A stretch of DNA of 64,000 nucleotides from Endomychus coccineus (GCA_958510875.1 OY294067.1:146849743-146913742), one strand, 5' to 3'. Positions 32,796-44,802 are shown, numbered from the stretch's first letter. A program made the numbers and translations. Notes: a model not told the origin generated them from the letters alone.

Positions 32796-34943
32796 ATGTT
32801 TTACGGGGTGGTAGAATTTGAATCTAGATCAAATTCCAAAGAGCTCGCAGTAGTACCATTGACATGGCTAATTAAAAACGAAAAAAGATGTTGTTGGCCT
32901 ACAGGAACTAAGAAGGTTCTGTTATCGACGTTTGTCGAAGCATGTACTCCGCCTAGCAAGAATTGGCCACATTACTCATTTTTTAAAGTACATTTGAAAA
33001 CGCGTAGGTATACCAATTTTGAAAGAATACAATCGATTGCAATTCGAATACTTTCAGAAAACTATGATCTGGCTGAAAAGGAACTGGACCGCCTTATTGA
33101 GGAATACGAATTATTGAATACTATATCAACTGGGAGTAATCGCAGTGTAGGTAGAAAATATGTCCCATCCGAATCCAGCGGATCATCAAACGATGACGTT
33201 CAATCACCCCCAAAAAAGAAACAAAGGACAGGAGAACTAGAAAGTAGGTACACAAATAAAGTTTTGAATATTTTGATAATTTTACCTTGGATTCGCAGAC
33301 ACAGCTTCAAGTTTAGTAGCTAAAATTGTCCCTGATGAGGGTTTGAGTGAATCTACGTATAAATCTTCAGATCTAGTAGCAGAATTTGTCTCTGTTGAGG
33401 GTCCTCCTATTCTTCCTGCTCCTGTTCAGGCTTTACGAAGCGACAACAATAATTTATCTTTACCAGCGACACCGAGTGCTTCGTCTACTTCAACTATGAG
33501 TCTGCTTAGCGATAACTTGATAATGACATCAGAGGCATTGAATCATGATATACTGATTGGTAAACACACTATATTCTATATTATGATAATTCCAACAAAA
33601 ATTCCTATACCATTTTAGATAATGATTACTTTAGGAAGAGCTCTTGCAGCAACTGACGAGTCTAATAACTCAGGTTAGTTACTCCATTAGAAATATTATC
33701 TATGCAAGGAACACCTTTCATGTCATAAAATTATATATATTCATATTGAAATTCATAATACCTTCCGGAAACCTTTACACGCATTATTTTTTTTGCAGGT
33801 TTTCAAGAAACCGTTCTAACATCTATTGCGAAAGTTGCAAACAACTAATGAACAAATTTCATCAACCATGCAAGAGATTTTGCGGTATAACGAAAAAGTT
33901 GCATTGGAAAAGTTGGTTGCCCCAGAGAACTCACCTTATTTCCCATTAAAAACATACGAGGAATTTATAAATTTCGAACACCTGGTGAAAGAGGACCACG
34001 CAATCAATCAATATATGGTGAGTCACAAAATATTTAATTATCTAACTAGTTGGCAAATGAGTTCTTATGTTTGTTTTTGCAATATAGCTCTATATTTGAA
34101 TATAATTTTTCAATTTTCTATGGATTTTAGAAAAAATGTTGCTTGACAGAGTGCTTGCGGGAGAGTTATTCTTTTCCGCAGTGTTAGGTTAATAGCTATT
34201 TTCATCATGTAACTGTTTATGGAAAGTGAGACGTTATGGAGCTACAATCTGTTTTGTAAAGTGTCGCACTATAAGCCAAAATTAGAAAAAGTATTTTTTC
34301 CACTAGACTACTACTACTACAACACTATACTGTTCCCATCAAACAGATACAAAATATTATAGAACGTGATGATGTTTTTCAACATTCTTAACATTATGAT
34401 GAACAGCGACCGTTTTTTATTCATATGTTTCTATTTATGACATTTTCTTATACAATATTGTGCATTGAAAATTAGAAAACAAATTTTGATGAATGTACAA
34501 GTGTGCAACTCCTGCGCGATCCTTTCGAAACCGTAAATTCCATTTTGTGCACACAGAAAATTGATGCTAATTTTCAACAAATTTAGGACATGTTATTAAT
34601 ACTTTACAGGAACGAAGGTTGACTGCCCTAGGTGGTTCAGGAATTGAAGGGGTGACAAGACGAATTATGAAATTTTTGATGGCAAATCAACTAGGAATTC
34701 AATTCAATTGGAAAGGACGCTACAATAAAATAGGTTTTGAAAATACCACCACCATGGACATTGTATTAGGTAAGGAAGAAGATAATTTTATCTATCGCCA
34801 ATGGAATACGGTCATTCTTTTCAGAAGCAGCAAAGCTGAACTTCCCAGCGAACGAAAAAAATGATCTGAAGGTTGCATGGGCTATAAAGGAATGGCTGAA
34901 ACATTCAACAACACGGCTTAACCAAAGCAGTAAAAGTAAATAG
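32796..34943 (+). pseudogene. six-exon DUF4806-type accessory gene of CACTA-like copy 2, nearly intact
   Basis: Exons by GT-AG junctions are 32796-33243, 33299-33559, 33635-33673, 33799-34017, 34610-34769 and 34825-34943 (TAG). Phases match at the junctions I checked. Exon 1 has the N-terminal signature (VVEFESRSN, VPLTWL, CCWPTGTKK), then an acidic and basic linker ending PPKKKQRTG, a likely nuclear localisation signal. Exon 4 contains a helical segment (TNEQISSTMQEILRYNEKV). Exons 5-6 form the DUF4806 domain: LTALGGSGIEGVTRRIMKFL, FNWKGRYNKIGF, DLKVAWAIKEWLKHS. One apparent frameshift near 33830 in exon 4 is the only break I found. An accessory role for the neighbouring transposase is inferred from repeated co-occurrence. 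Confidence 0.75.
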
Positions 34944-35008
34944 TCACGTCTGTGAATTCTATTTTTCTTTTGTGTAATCTATGAACTACAATTTTGATTA
35001 GGTCTCAC

Positions 35009-35431
35009 TAGTCTAGATCATCAGTAAAATTACAAAGGAATAGTTCTAGACAGCTTTTTCGTTCTTCTCATAGAGATCATCAGTAGTACGAGGAAGTTTG
35101 TGATATTACTGCTCGATCATTGTGTTGAAAGCACATATTATCGACATACAGTGTAGTATTGATTATTATTCAATGAGTGTAGTAACTTTTCGCCTTGTGG
35201 TCGCTATCTGACGCTCAAGTAGTTCAACATTCCCCGAAACTTCCGTTCGGGAAGACAATATGGTAGATTATTTGGTTTCTCAGAGGGACATCTATCCATA
35301 GAAGACATCAAATATTTTGGTCATTTTACCACGGTGTATGTTGGTAATGTTTACCTTCACCAGAATGATCGGTCGAAGAAGAACGATACAACTGTCTAGA
35401 ACTATTACTGTTACTGATGGATCTAGACTAG
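35009..35431. mobile_element. MITE with inverted repeats CTAGTCTAGAT...GTTCTAGACAG
   Basis: The left end (CTAGTCTAGATCATCAGTAA, then ATAGTTCTAGACAG) and right end (CTGTCTAGAACTATTACTG, then ATCTAGACTAG) are inverted copies of about 60 bp. The element is about 423 bp with no coding sequence. Confidence 0.7.
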
Positions 35432-36127
35432 AAAAACCTTATCATTGTTAACTAGCAAGATCCAACAAGAAACAAATGAAGGTTTTGTATCTCGACTGTA
35501 ACTAAATGTATGTTTTTGTTGTCTTTTATACTTGTTATGTTTGAAATGATACAACACATATATCTGTGTACATGTAAAACCAAAGTGATGAAAATAAGTA
35601 TTGTGCGCGGTTCTCTTTCATGTTCCATATGCTTTCTTTCGACTTTTTCTCTCAACTAATCACAACTACATTTCTATTCGTTTTTATGCCACAACAATTG
35701 AGCAACTTTGTTGAATAGGATCACTAATAATAATGAATGTGCTAATTCAGTTTAACATGTTTTATAGTTTATGAACTAATATGTATTTTCGTTCCTTGTT
35801 TTCATTATTAATATTTTCTAATAATAATATTTTCATAAGTTTGTATTTTATTGTACCTTACTTACATTTTGTCTAATTGTAGATAATTGAATTTCGGTAA
35901 TAAATCTGTGAATCACTAAGAGGATTTTGGTATACTTTGCAACCGTGTGTTTTTCGAGATTAAAATTGCATAAAAATGTATATTATATAATATAAATGTA
36001 TATTATATAATATAGATGTATATTATATACCAAGAAGGAATAATTATTTATGGTGAATCAGTGAACGTTAAAAGAAACGTTAGAAAGCGAATATAAGTAT
36101 ATACGAACGTACTTAAGAACGTTTAAA
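35432..36127. other. 3' flank of CACTA-like copy 2 with a short tandem repeat
   Basis: I see no gene. Three units of about 20 bp (AAATGTATATTATATAATAT-like) lie at 35975-36030, followed by several AACGT motifs up to the BEL junction. Confidence 0.6.
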
Positions 36128-36812
36128 TTGTTATTTTTGGATCTCCGATCTCCGATCTCCGTTCTAATGTCCGCAGCCATCTCCAGAGAACTCACCATGA
36201 TCGAACGTTTCTCTTCGTACCTTCGTCTCAAGCGTGTGACTGCCTTTTGCCGACGTTTCTTGCTGAATGTTCGCCGTCCAGCAATCCCTCGCTCAGGTTA
36301 CCTCTCCTCTGTTGAACTCCAGAAGGCTGAAATCTGTTTGATACGTCTAGTGCAATCTGTTCATTTCGCTGAAGAGCTAGCTGAACTTTCAAAACATTCT
36401 TCTCGTCATCGGCTCCTCATGAAAATCTACCTGTTTTGTGACGAGCAGGGACTTCTCCGTGTTGGAGGTCGCCTCTCAACCTCCTTATTACCTTATCGGC
36501 ACAAACGTCCGGTTCTCCTGCCCAAAAATCATTATCTCACTCATCTGATCATCGATGATGCCCATCTTCGTCTTCTACACGCCGATGCGCTGGCTACTCA
36601 TTCATTTCTTCGTCGACGGCTCTGGATTCTGGACGGACGTAATGTGGTGTTTTTCTTTCAAACCCAGTCCCCTAATTCAGCCTATGGGTAATCTTCCTGT
36701 CGAGCGCGTTTCCTCTGCTGCAGCCTTTCTCACTACTGACGTTGACTATGCCGGCCCATTCTATGTGACGAGTGCACGCTTGCGCGGATGGATTTACAGT
36801 TTCAATACTTAA
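36128..36812 (+). pseudogene. BEL/Pao integrase N-terminal and core start (sense)
   Basis: This continues the pol segment cut at 27768. It reads LTMIERFSSYLRLKRVTAFC, ELQKAEICLIRLVQSVHF, then the zinc-binding region (RPVLLPKNHYLTHLIIDDAH, LLHADALATHSFLRRRLWIL). A frameshift near 36660 leads to the start of the catalytic core (MGNLPVERVSS, DVDYAGPFYV) until sequence similarity stops near 36800. The rest of integrase and any 3' LTR are missing. Three copies of ATCTCCG occur at the left edge (36142-36161). Confidence 0.85.
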
Positions 36813-37149
36813 TAATTATATTTCTCATAACTTGAAACAGCTGAAGGATTGGAAATACGTGAAATAGTACTATATAACATGTGAAATTTTATTTTAATTC
36901 ACAGGGTTATCTATGATATCTGTTACGGTCTGTGACTGTATATGTACCAGCTTTCTGCGATGTAAACGTAACTCCCTTGTTGATGGGTTATATCGTTGAT
37001 TGAAAGAGTTGACTTCCAATCAACGGTTATATGTTGTCTGCCACAGCATAGACAGACTTAGGGCGCATGTTCTTATTCAAATTTTTTAATTTTTTTCCCC
37101 TATTTGCAGACGATGCATTAACACCAATGAGAACATCACATGTATTCAA
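36813..37149. other. no recognisable feature
   Basis: This is AT-rich sequence between the BEL remnant and the hAT element. I see nothing coding. Confidence 0.6.
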
Positions 37150-37157
37150 TCTCTGAC

Positions 37158-38739
37158 CAGTGGCGGCTCGTGAATTTTTGAGAGAGGAGGCTGGACATAG
37201 AACGTTTTTGTAAAAATATACTCTATTCACAGCTTTTTAACCTTTGCACAGCGACCGTACCAGCTACTTCAGTGACAAAATTAATTGTTACCCATCAAGA
37301 ACCAACGTGGAGGTATAGAGTTTCTCTTGGCCAAAAATTTTTTTGTTAATTTTTTGTCTTTTATTTTTTTGCATTTTTTATATTTTTTCTTTTTTTTGGA
37401 ATTTTTCATATTTTGTTTTTTTTTATTAATTTTATTAACTTTTTTAAATATTAACGGAATTTTACGGTCTTTGGTTTGCGAAAAATGATCAATAATATTA
37501 TCAAAAAATGTATCATTTTGTGTTTTACTAAATCTTTTCCAATAGATATTAAACTAACATTGTATAAACGATTTTGGCCCATTGTTTGAGAGTAGAAAAT
37601 GATCTCTCCACCAATGCCGACGTGACAGGGATGGTGACTGTCAAACAAAGTAGTTTATAAAACTGAGGTAAAACTTGTTGCAAATTATTGTCTATCATGT
37701 ATTTTATCATATCGGCGTGAATGTCGTACTGGCCTAACATATCTTTATCCGAGTATATAACGCATAATTCATTGTGCAGTGCTATTTTATCAAAAAATTT
37801 ATATTTTAGAACTAAGTTATACAAAAAACTTCAATTCATGTAAATCGGAAAATCGAATCTCAATTTGACCTTTAATAGTATCTAAAATTTCATAAAAAAA
37901 GTGTTTATAATGTAGTTTCTTGTCTACCGAATTACATATTTTCCTCCTTTAACAATATTCTGTTTACCGGTTAATTTAAACTTAATACTCGATGTAATAT
38001 GTTCCTGCGATTTTTCATGTCTGTCTATACCACGAGCTGAATTTTTCAGATCATCATAACCCGAGTGCCCCCAACATGAAGTTGTATCAGATGTAAATAG
38101 CAAGCAATACGCAATATAATTTATTGTGTACCTCAGATCCCGTTAACCATAAATATTTTTTACAATTATCAGTATCAAATCATCGATTTTGAAACATACC
38201 TGTCATCACTAATCTTTTCAGCAACTAAATCACTACTCAGTTTAACGTTTAATAACCAAAGAACTCTTTGTTAATAACTCACCGAACGACCGAACAGATA
38301 AATTATAACTTAACCTTACATCGCTTCGCGAAACAAAAACAACAACTGGCAGAGCACGTGTCGAAGTTTGCAGCGACAGCAAGTAATCGTATTTCATACG
38401 ACCGCCGGGCAACGAGGTCTATACCTCGTTGCCGCCGAGAGCGAACGAGAAGCTAGCCTCCATAGAGTGTTGCCATATTCGCTGTTTTACCCTATTTGTG
38501 AATTGAACTGGTTGGAAAAACGGCAACTGTGTTGACCACACGTATTTAGCGTTTGAGATATATAGAGAATCTAGCCTCTGGCCACTGTTGCCAGATCAAA
38601 AATAACTACTGAAAACTGGGAATTGATTGTAAAATTTAAAGAATTATCAGAGAAACAGGAAATAAAATGGAGAATGATCATCAAGATAAATTGATGAGGA
38701 GGCTGAGCCTCCTTAGCCTCCTTCGAGGAGCCGCCACTG
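37158..38739 (-). mobile_element. hAT-family element with 8 bp TSD
   Basis: The termini are CAGTGGCGGCTCG at the left and GAGCCGCCACTG at the right. They are flanked by the identical 8 bp TCTCTGAC at 37150-37157 and 38740-38747, the hAT hallmark. The 1582 bp body keeps only a C-terminal transposase remnant, so it is an internally deleted, non-autonomous copy. A perfect hairpin (GGCAACGAGGT...ACCTCGTTGCC) lies near 38408-38433. Confidence 0.88.
37549..37824 (-). pseudogene. hAT transposase C-terminal dimerisation domain remnant
   Basis: The minus-strand frame contains LPQFYKLLCLTVTIPVTSAL, directly followed by VERSFSTLKQWAK. This is the highly conserved hAT dimerisation motif, here in the form seen in ZMYM1-like hAT proteins. 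The N-terminal zinc finger and catalytic regions are absent. Confidence 0.82.
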
Positions 38740-38747
38740 TCTCTGAC

Positions 38748-39324
38748 TACAATCGCAGAATGATTCACCATTCTAAAATCAATTCTAAAATATCAAGTTA
38801 ATAATATGTTAACACTAACCAGCACGTAAATAGTTCAATGTAGTGTTTGTCAGAAACAATTTATCGTGTATTTTCCTTAGTAAATATGGACTTGAGCACG
38901 ACCATAGCACAAAAAACGATTCTCACCCCAGTCTTCATTATACAGACTTGAATCACATTTGTGGGTCACCAAACTTATTACTTTATTCGACCTATAACGA
39001 ATATAAACTAGGCAACAACAATTTTGAATGTTTAATGAAAGCATATCTATGCCGAAAAGTATTATATAGTTTGAACCAATTTTGTATTTGTTCTATGTGA
39101 TTTTAGTATTACATATTTTTGTATTTGTAGGTACATGTAATTTTAAAACCTTTCTGACTTTCAAATAATCATTTCTATGGTACATACTTTGACCTGTTCT
39201 TCACTTTTGTATTTTTGTAGAGGAAATAATAATAATAATTAGTATTATTATCTTTAAAGCAATAGAGTAACTACGTATTGATGTAAAGTCTAGATCGTCT
39301 AATCGATTGAAGTTGAAGTTTAAC
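38748..39324. other. no recognisable feature
   Basis: AT-rich single-copy-looking sequence. The 85-codon ORF at 38843-39100 shows no domain. Confidence 0.55.
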
Positions 39325-39326
39325 TA

Positions 39327-39926
39327 CCGGGATATCAAAAATTATCTTGGTCAAGGGTGGTTGTGGAATCTAAAACGTGTGTCTTACTTTACGTTTGAAA
39401 TAATTATGTCACTGTCACACTGACATCAGCAATAACCTACAAATTTCATACCTATTTATTTCAGTTGTAAAACAATAATGAACTACAAATTATGAAATAA
39501 CGGTTTTAGTAACAAGAAAAACTAAATTACAGTAATTGTTGGAAATGTCCCCCGTTTTGTTCGATGCACAAGATAATTTTTAATTTGTAGTTTGAAATAA
39601 TTATGTCACACTGACATCATCAATAACCTACATACTGCATACCTATTTATTCCAGTTGTGAAACAATAATGAACTACAAATTAAAAATTATCTTGTGCAT
39701 CGAACAAAACGGAGGACATTTCCAACAATTACTGTAATTTAGTTTTTCTTGTTACTAAAACCGTTATTTCATAATTTGTAGTTCATTATTGTTTCACAAC
39801 TGAAATAAATAGGTATGAAATTTGTAGGTTATTGATGATGTCAGTGTGACAGTGACATAATTATTTCAAAGGTAAAGTTTTAGATTCCACAACCACCCTT
39901 GACCAAGATAGTTTTTGATATCCCGG
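39327..39926. mobile_element. 600 bp palindromic MITE with TA target site
   Basis: The ends CCGGGATATCAAAAA and TTTTTGATATCCCGG are flanked by TA (39325-39326, 39927-39928). Arms of about 260 bp pair almost perfectly (for example both carry CTTGGTCAAGGGTGGTTGTG and the GTTTTGTTCGATGCACAAG stretch). The loop (about 39590-39665) is itself a third partial copy of the arm's middle section. No ORF is convincing. Confidence 0.82.
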
Positions 39927-40154
39927 TATATATTATCAGCTGAATTTTAATTTCAACCAACAAAACTTGCAGACTTACATAATTATTAGTTTGAATCGGT
40001 AGGTATCAAAAATTCTACGATTGTCAAATTTGGTAAAAGCTCAATTTGGTACATTCAAATTTTTTATGTGTACTACCTATAAAAATTGCAGACAGACAGA
40101 CTAATGATTTGGACGATTGAATGGAAATATTTATAGATAGACAGGCGAAGATGA

Positions 40155-40390
40155 GACCACGGTCGTAGATACAGGTCTGGGAACTCGAGGCTGTTACCTA
40201 TGTGAGAAGTGAGGCCGCTCTGGCACGTATACGATCGTGTTTGAACGATATGGCTAATCCTGACATCCTGACAACATACTTCGATCCATGCGCCCTCTGG
40301 TGGCTGTGCGGGGGACTACGAGTTTATCGACATGTAAGAGACTCATGTCAAACATACGAGTTCCCAGACCTGTATGTACGACCGTGGATG
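40155..40390. repeat. short inverted-repeat element (about 30 bp arms)
   Basis: CCACGGTCGTAGATACAGGT, then CTGGGAACTCG at 40159-40189, is mirrored by CGAGTTCCCAG, then ACCTGTATGTACGACCGTGG at 40357-40388. The roughly 170 bp centre is GC-richer than its surroundings. It could be a MITE. No transposase family is assigned. Confidence 0.6.
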
Positions 40391-41689
40391 AGACTAACAG
40401 GAAGACAGACGGATATATGGACAAGCGGGGAGGTGGAAACAAACAGATAAGGACATCCTACAGACAGATATTGTATTACGCTGGCATGCAAATAGATGAA
40501 GGAACAATTATTTTGAATCAGCATATCGATCTATTCTTTCCTGAGCTGTGTAAAATAAATGTACATTCAACATACGGTTCGTATATAGGTCATAAAACAT
40601 TTCCCAATTAACAGAACTGAATCTTTATCGGATCCTCCCTGATGTGCAGGTTATAGCAGGAATGTGAAGTATTAGCATTATTTGTAAAATCTACATTCAA
40701 TGAAAAATGTTGCAAATTGTAAATACATACATGTCTGAAAGGAAATTATAAGTAAGTTATTGCCATTTCCAAATCAAGTATTTCCTTTTCCAAACACCAT
40801 GCTTATGTCATTCTATTTCATGATTCTAAGGAGACCAATTCGCATTAGCTATTTCCGAAGTTGTGACTTATTGCCAAGCTCTGTTGACTTTTACGTCGGC
40901 GTCGCATGACTGAAATACTTCATTCTTTGGAAATGTTTCGGAAATATTATGTAATTCTGCTTCCAAAAATGTTGCTCTCAACCAATGTTTCAATAATTAC
41001 AGGAATCGAAAATCTAGTGAACAACCAGTAGGTTTAAGTACAATCGGTTCTACGAATTAAAAATGTCTAATTCATTTAACTTACCAAAGCCAGCTAGTAT
41101 AATACTGGCCACTGTTTTAGACGGTGTTCTGCTAGTTTTCTAGCTGATGCAGAATTGGAATAATCATGCTGACATGAAGGGTGGCGATTGACTTCCGTAG
41201 CTGAAGGGGAATAGAAAATTCTGTCAAAAATGAAAAACTTATTTCCCAGAAAATCCTAGGGTAGAAACAAAATTTACCGCAAAGTACCAGAAACTAGCGT
41301 TCTAACACCAGTAGGGACATGTTGGTGCTCTCTTCTCCCCACATAGAAGTTCTACAGAAGGATGAAAACTATATACATTTTCCCAATATCCAATATTCTG
41401 ACCTAAAATTGTGTTATAAGTATTTATGATGAATGAATGGTCTTCTATTTTCTCTTTTTGGCAAAAGTTAAATTTCTTACTTCAGAACAGATGCGTAAAA
41501 GAAGGTCATTCCTACATCAAAATGATAATTGGAAGCTCTACATCATTATTATTGTTATTAATAATAAATTGGGGCAAATATAGATTCTTTGTGAGCTGAA
41601 AAAAGGATTTCACGCAGCAACATTGGCTGAAATATTAGGTTAGCAGATCAAGTCAATAATAGGTTCACAAATGGAAAATTAACAAAATG
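40391..41689. other. no recognisable gene
   Basis: AT-rich intergenic-type sequence. ORF 40288-40611 overlaps the inverted repeat and has no domain. Confidence 0.55.
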
Positions 41690-41865
41690 TTAAGGATTGT
41701 GAAGTTTCAAATTTGTTTTCGAATACATTAATGTGGATTAATCAATAGAAGACGCGGAAACAATATGTTCAGGTAGCCTATTCTATGTATTAAACATTCT
41801 ATTGCTAAAGACAGTTTGTCTGAGGTTGAATTTGAACCTCTCTTTTTCTAATCTAAAGGCTCAAT
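41690..41865 (-). pseudogene. Jockey/CR1-type non-LTR C-terminal remnant
   Basis: The minus-strand reading KERFKFNLRQTVFSNRMFNT, then a stop and NRLPEHIVSASS, resembles the C-terminal end typical of Jockey/CR1 RT proteins (the FFxxRVxxxWNxLP pattern). Only about 50 residues remain, and the key Trp codon is a stop. Confidence 0.5.
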
Positions 41866-41888
41866 AATGATTCTTGACCCAAGTATGA

Positions 41889-43388
41889 TTTACATATAAA
41901 TTCTCGGGAAATAGATCACACTAACACATATGCTTATTATTTTCGTCTTTACGTACGTTTGGGTATCACGACCATCATCAGAAGACGTGTCAATGTTAGA
42001 ACGGGATTTCTTAAAACTAATTGTATCAAAGCATTAATTTCAATTAAAAATGCCCACGTCGCCGAAACGAACAGAAACACGAGTAATTGAAATTGTAACA
42101 CAGTATGTTTTGAGTATATGAATATGTATCAAGAATCCAGGGCTTAGCAATTTTCTTACAATATTCGAAGTCATTTCAAGCAATGTTTGAATACGACTGG
42201 AATCAAAAAATATAACGTTCAAGTATCCACTTTCGAACCAGATGTTGAAGATCCTTGAGGTAATAGAAAAAGGTCATCCTCATTGGGATTAAAGCTATTT
42301 CAGCATTCCACCTAAACTATATTTTCAACATATTAAGACTCATGTAGGAATTTGCGGGAGTTTTAATTAATTAAATTAGTATAAATCAGACTTAATGATT
42401 GAATCTCTCCTCTATTATTCACAGACTTGGAGTCACGTTTCATGTGAATCATCTCTAGAATAGATCTTTCATAATAATTGGTTTCTTTAGTTGAAATATT
42501 ATCATCTTTCTAGTTGAATTGATGGTTATAATCAAAACAATGCTTAGCAAATACGGTAGAATTTTCTAAGTTCTTGTTTCTAGAACTATAGTTATGACCA
42601 TACATTCTTTTCTGAAAATATTGCTTAGAGATTCCTGTATAAGTTCCATCGCAATCTAAACAATTTATATCATACTTCTTAGAAAATTTCTTAATTTCCT
42701 CTGAGGTCTCCGGAATGTATGGTAATGTTATAAAATTATCTGTATTACCGCTTATGTTATTCATAAATGACGTTCCATTATAGATTTTGTTTGCTCTTTC
42801 TTTAATGAGGGGGTTGAAAAATGATTTTGGGAAGTCATTCATTTCCAGTGTATTTTGAACCATTTCGGCCCTCTGGGTGGGATAACTTAATAACGCGATC
42901 TGTAGGGCTGTTTATAACACTTGTTTTTAAATATATACTAGGTGTATTGCTCAGATAGCATATTTCTAATAAGGTCTGACAACCTTTCTCTATTACCTCA
43001 TAAACCTTTAACATCTGGTTCGAAAGTGGATACTTGAACGTTATATTCTTTGATTCCAGTCGTATTCATACATTGCTTGGAATGACTTCGAATATTATAA
43101 CAAAATTGCTAAGCAGTAGATTCTTGATACATGTTCATATACTTGAAACATAAATGTGTTACAATTTCGATTACTCGTGCTTCTGTTCTTTTAAGTGACG
43201 TGGGCATTCTCATTCGGAACTAGTGCGATGAGGATGAGTTGCGCTTGATACAATTAGTTCTAATAAATTCCGCTTTGGACATTGACTCGTTTTCTGATGA
43301 TGGTCTTGGAACCGAAACGTACGTATAGACGAAAATAATAAGCATATGTGTTAGTGTGACCTATTTCCCGGGAATTTAAATATAACTA
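41889..43388 (-). mobile_element. Penelope-like element remnant with inverted terminal repeats
   Basis: Terminal repeats at about 41889-42254 and 43015-43388 are inverted relative to each other. The right copy contains CTGATGATGGTC...GGAACCGAAACGTACG (43295-43325), a hammerhead-like arrangement, and the left copy has the same in reverse (41955-41990). Between them lie a short RT 3' remnant and an endonuclease fragment on the minus strand. It is a third PLE lineage in the window, distinct from those at 4.3-9.8 and 19.3-22.6 kb. Confidence 0.75.
42510..42863 (-). pseudogene. PLE GIY-YIG endonuclease fragment
   Basis: The minus-strand frame shows FITLPYIPETSEEIKKF, then KYDINCLDCDGTYTGISKQY (GIY-YIG core in PLE form), KRMYGHNY and AKHCFDYNHQFN. 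Upstream RT is reduced to scraps. The core Tyr-Ile-Gly reads YTG. Confidence 0.75.
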
Positions 43389-43859
43389 ATTTGAAGCTGT
43401 TTAAAGCCGTGTCCACTACGACTAGAGTCGACTAGAAGTATAAAAAGGTATGATAATCTGTCTGGCAGGGGATGAAGTTATGATACACTATAGAGCTTTC
43501 CACTTCTATTTTGGTATGTAGGTATATTTGCCAGTACGAGGATCTTTTTTCGTATGATGGTCTAATTCTACTACAAGTGTGTGTAGTTGCGAACGTATGA
43601 ACACCTTCCAGCCCTTTTTGATCAATTACGAGCACTGATCATCACACTGGACCTGTATATCCAAAGATAGGGTGAACTGAATTATATTTTGTACAGATCA
43701 AGAATGTTTCGAACGAAAATGTTCAACGGGACCTTTTAAGTGAGTAATTTTTATTCTTAGTATATTTAATCACATTGTGATTTTTGAGGCTCATCGTTGC
43801 GAGAATAATGAGTGAACATTTTTACTTTTGTAACATTCCTAATAATATTCCAAGTTTAA

Positions 43860-44375
43860 AACACAATGCCTGCGGTATCTACCGGACGATAGCCGTAGCT
43901 AGGGTAAGGGGCGTCAAGTTCAAAATAGGAACCGGTAAGACGATAGTAGGGTTACATTTCATTCTAATATTGACTATACTAAATGTTTATATCAGCAAGA
44001 TAGGAGATTGGAGTATTTGCCTCTCAAACACGCGACTGTGCTTGTTTCATGAAAAAGTGAAATTTGCTTTTTAGGGTTGATATTATATTCGTATGTGAAT
44101 TTAAATACTGATGGTTGTAAGAGGACAATTTTAATTGTTCCAAATATGTGCTATTCCGGTCGCTAATAGCCAGTGCTTTCATAATTGTTTTTCGTCTTTG
44201 ATAATGAAGACGAATATAATACAGACTTCTCTGATAATATAATTAGAAGCGAAACAGAAATAAAGCATAATGGCTTCCGTGTCTATCGGGCGATAGCGGA
44301 AACTGCTTAGGTTAAAAATAGAAACCGGTAATACTGTATCGGTAGTAGATTTCTTTCTACCATTGACTGTACATA
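43860..44375 (+). repeat. pair of diverged direct repeats of about 115 bp
   Basis: The block 43868-43980 (GTATCTACCGGACGATAGCC ... GAACCGGTAAGACGATAGTAGG ... TTGACTATAC) recurs at 44279-44372 (GTGTCTATCGGGCGATAGCG ... GAAACCGGTAATACTGTATCGG ... TTGACTGTAC). They are separated by about 300 bp of unrelated sequence. Their family is unknown. Confidence 0.6.
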
Positions 44376-44653
44376 ACATAACAATCGAATGATTATACCA
44401 TACGATTCATACGAAAACCGGAACACCAGTTTAGCACGTGTACGGAGCGACACGATTCGAGTATTTTCATAACATTTATGTTATCACAAGCTATCTACAA
44501 CTTGTAGTTACAATATTATTTTAATGTTATTTTTATCATTTTTTACTAGAATGTCGTACGCGGACCAGTTAGTTAACCTGATGTAGTTGCAGTGAACAAT
44601 CAGTACTGCCAATAATAATAATAATTTATTACTAACATCTGTTTACTTAGAAA

Positions 44654-44802
44654 ATGACTACAGTAAATTTAGATGAAATACTTGTGAAATTAGGTGGTTT
44701 CGGCAAGTTCCAATTGAAATATTACCTGTACTTATGTTGTGTGGTGATATTCTCGGTTGTTCCACTTTCTTATATTTTTACTGCTAGAAATATTAAATAC
44801 AG
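44654..44802 (+). CDS. first coding exon of an SLC22-type organic cation transporter
   Basis: ATG at 44654 begins MTTVNLDEILVKLGGFGKFQ, then LKYYLYLCCVVIFSVVPLSY and IFTARNIKYR. The LDEILxxLGGFGKFQ start followed by a hydrophobic first membrane segment and a short extracellular beginning is characteristic of SLC22 (Orct-like) transporters. The exon ends at 44802 with AG before GTGAGTAC, a strong donor in phase 2. I could not find the second exon in the following sequence, so the gene either continues beyond a large intron filled with transposons or is a fragment. This is the only part of the window that looks like an ordinary host gene. Confidence 0.65.

Larger units (their letters stand above)
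27769..36127 (+). mobile_element. CACTA-like DNA transposon, copy 2 (transposase and DUF4806-type gene)
   Basis: This 8.36 kb insert splits the sense BEL pol segment. Like copy 1 it carries a tnp2-like transposase and a DUF4806-type gene on the plus strand, but here the transposase comes first. Both ends are rich in AACGT motifs. Exact termini and target duplication could not be fixed by eye. It contains a Helitron fragment and two MITEs of its own. Confidence 0.72.
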
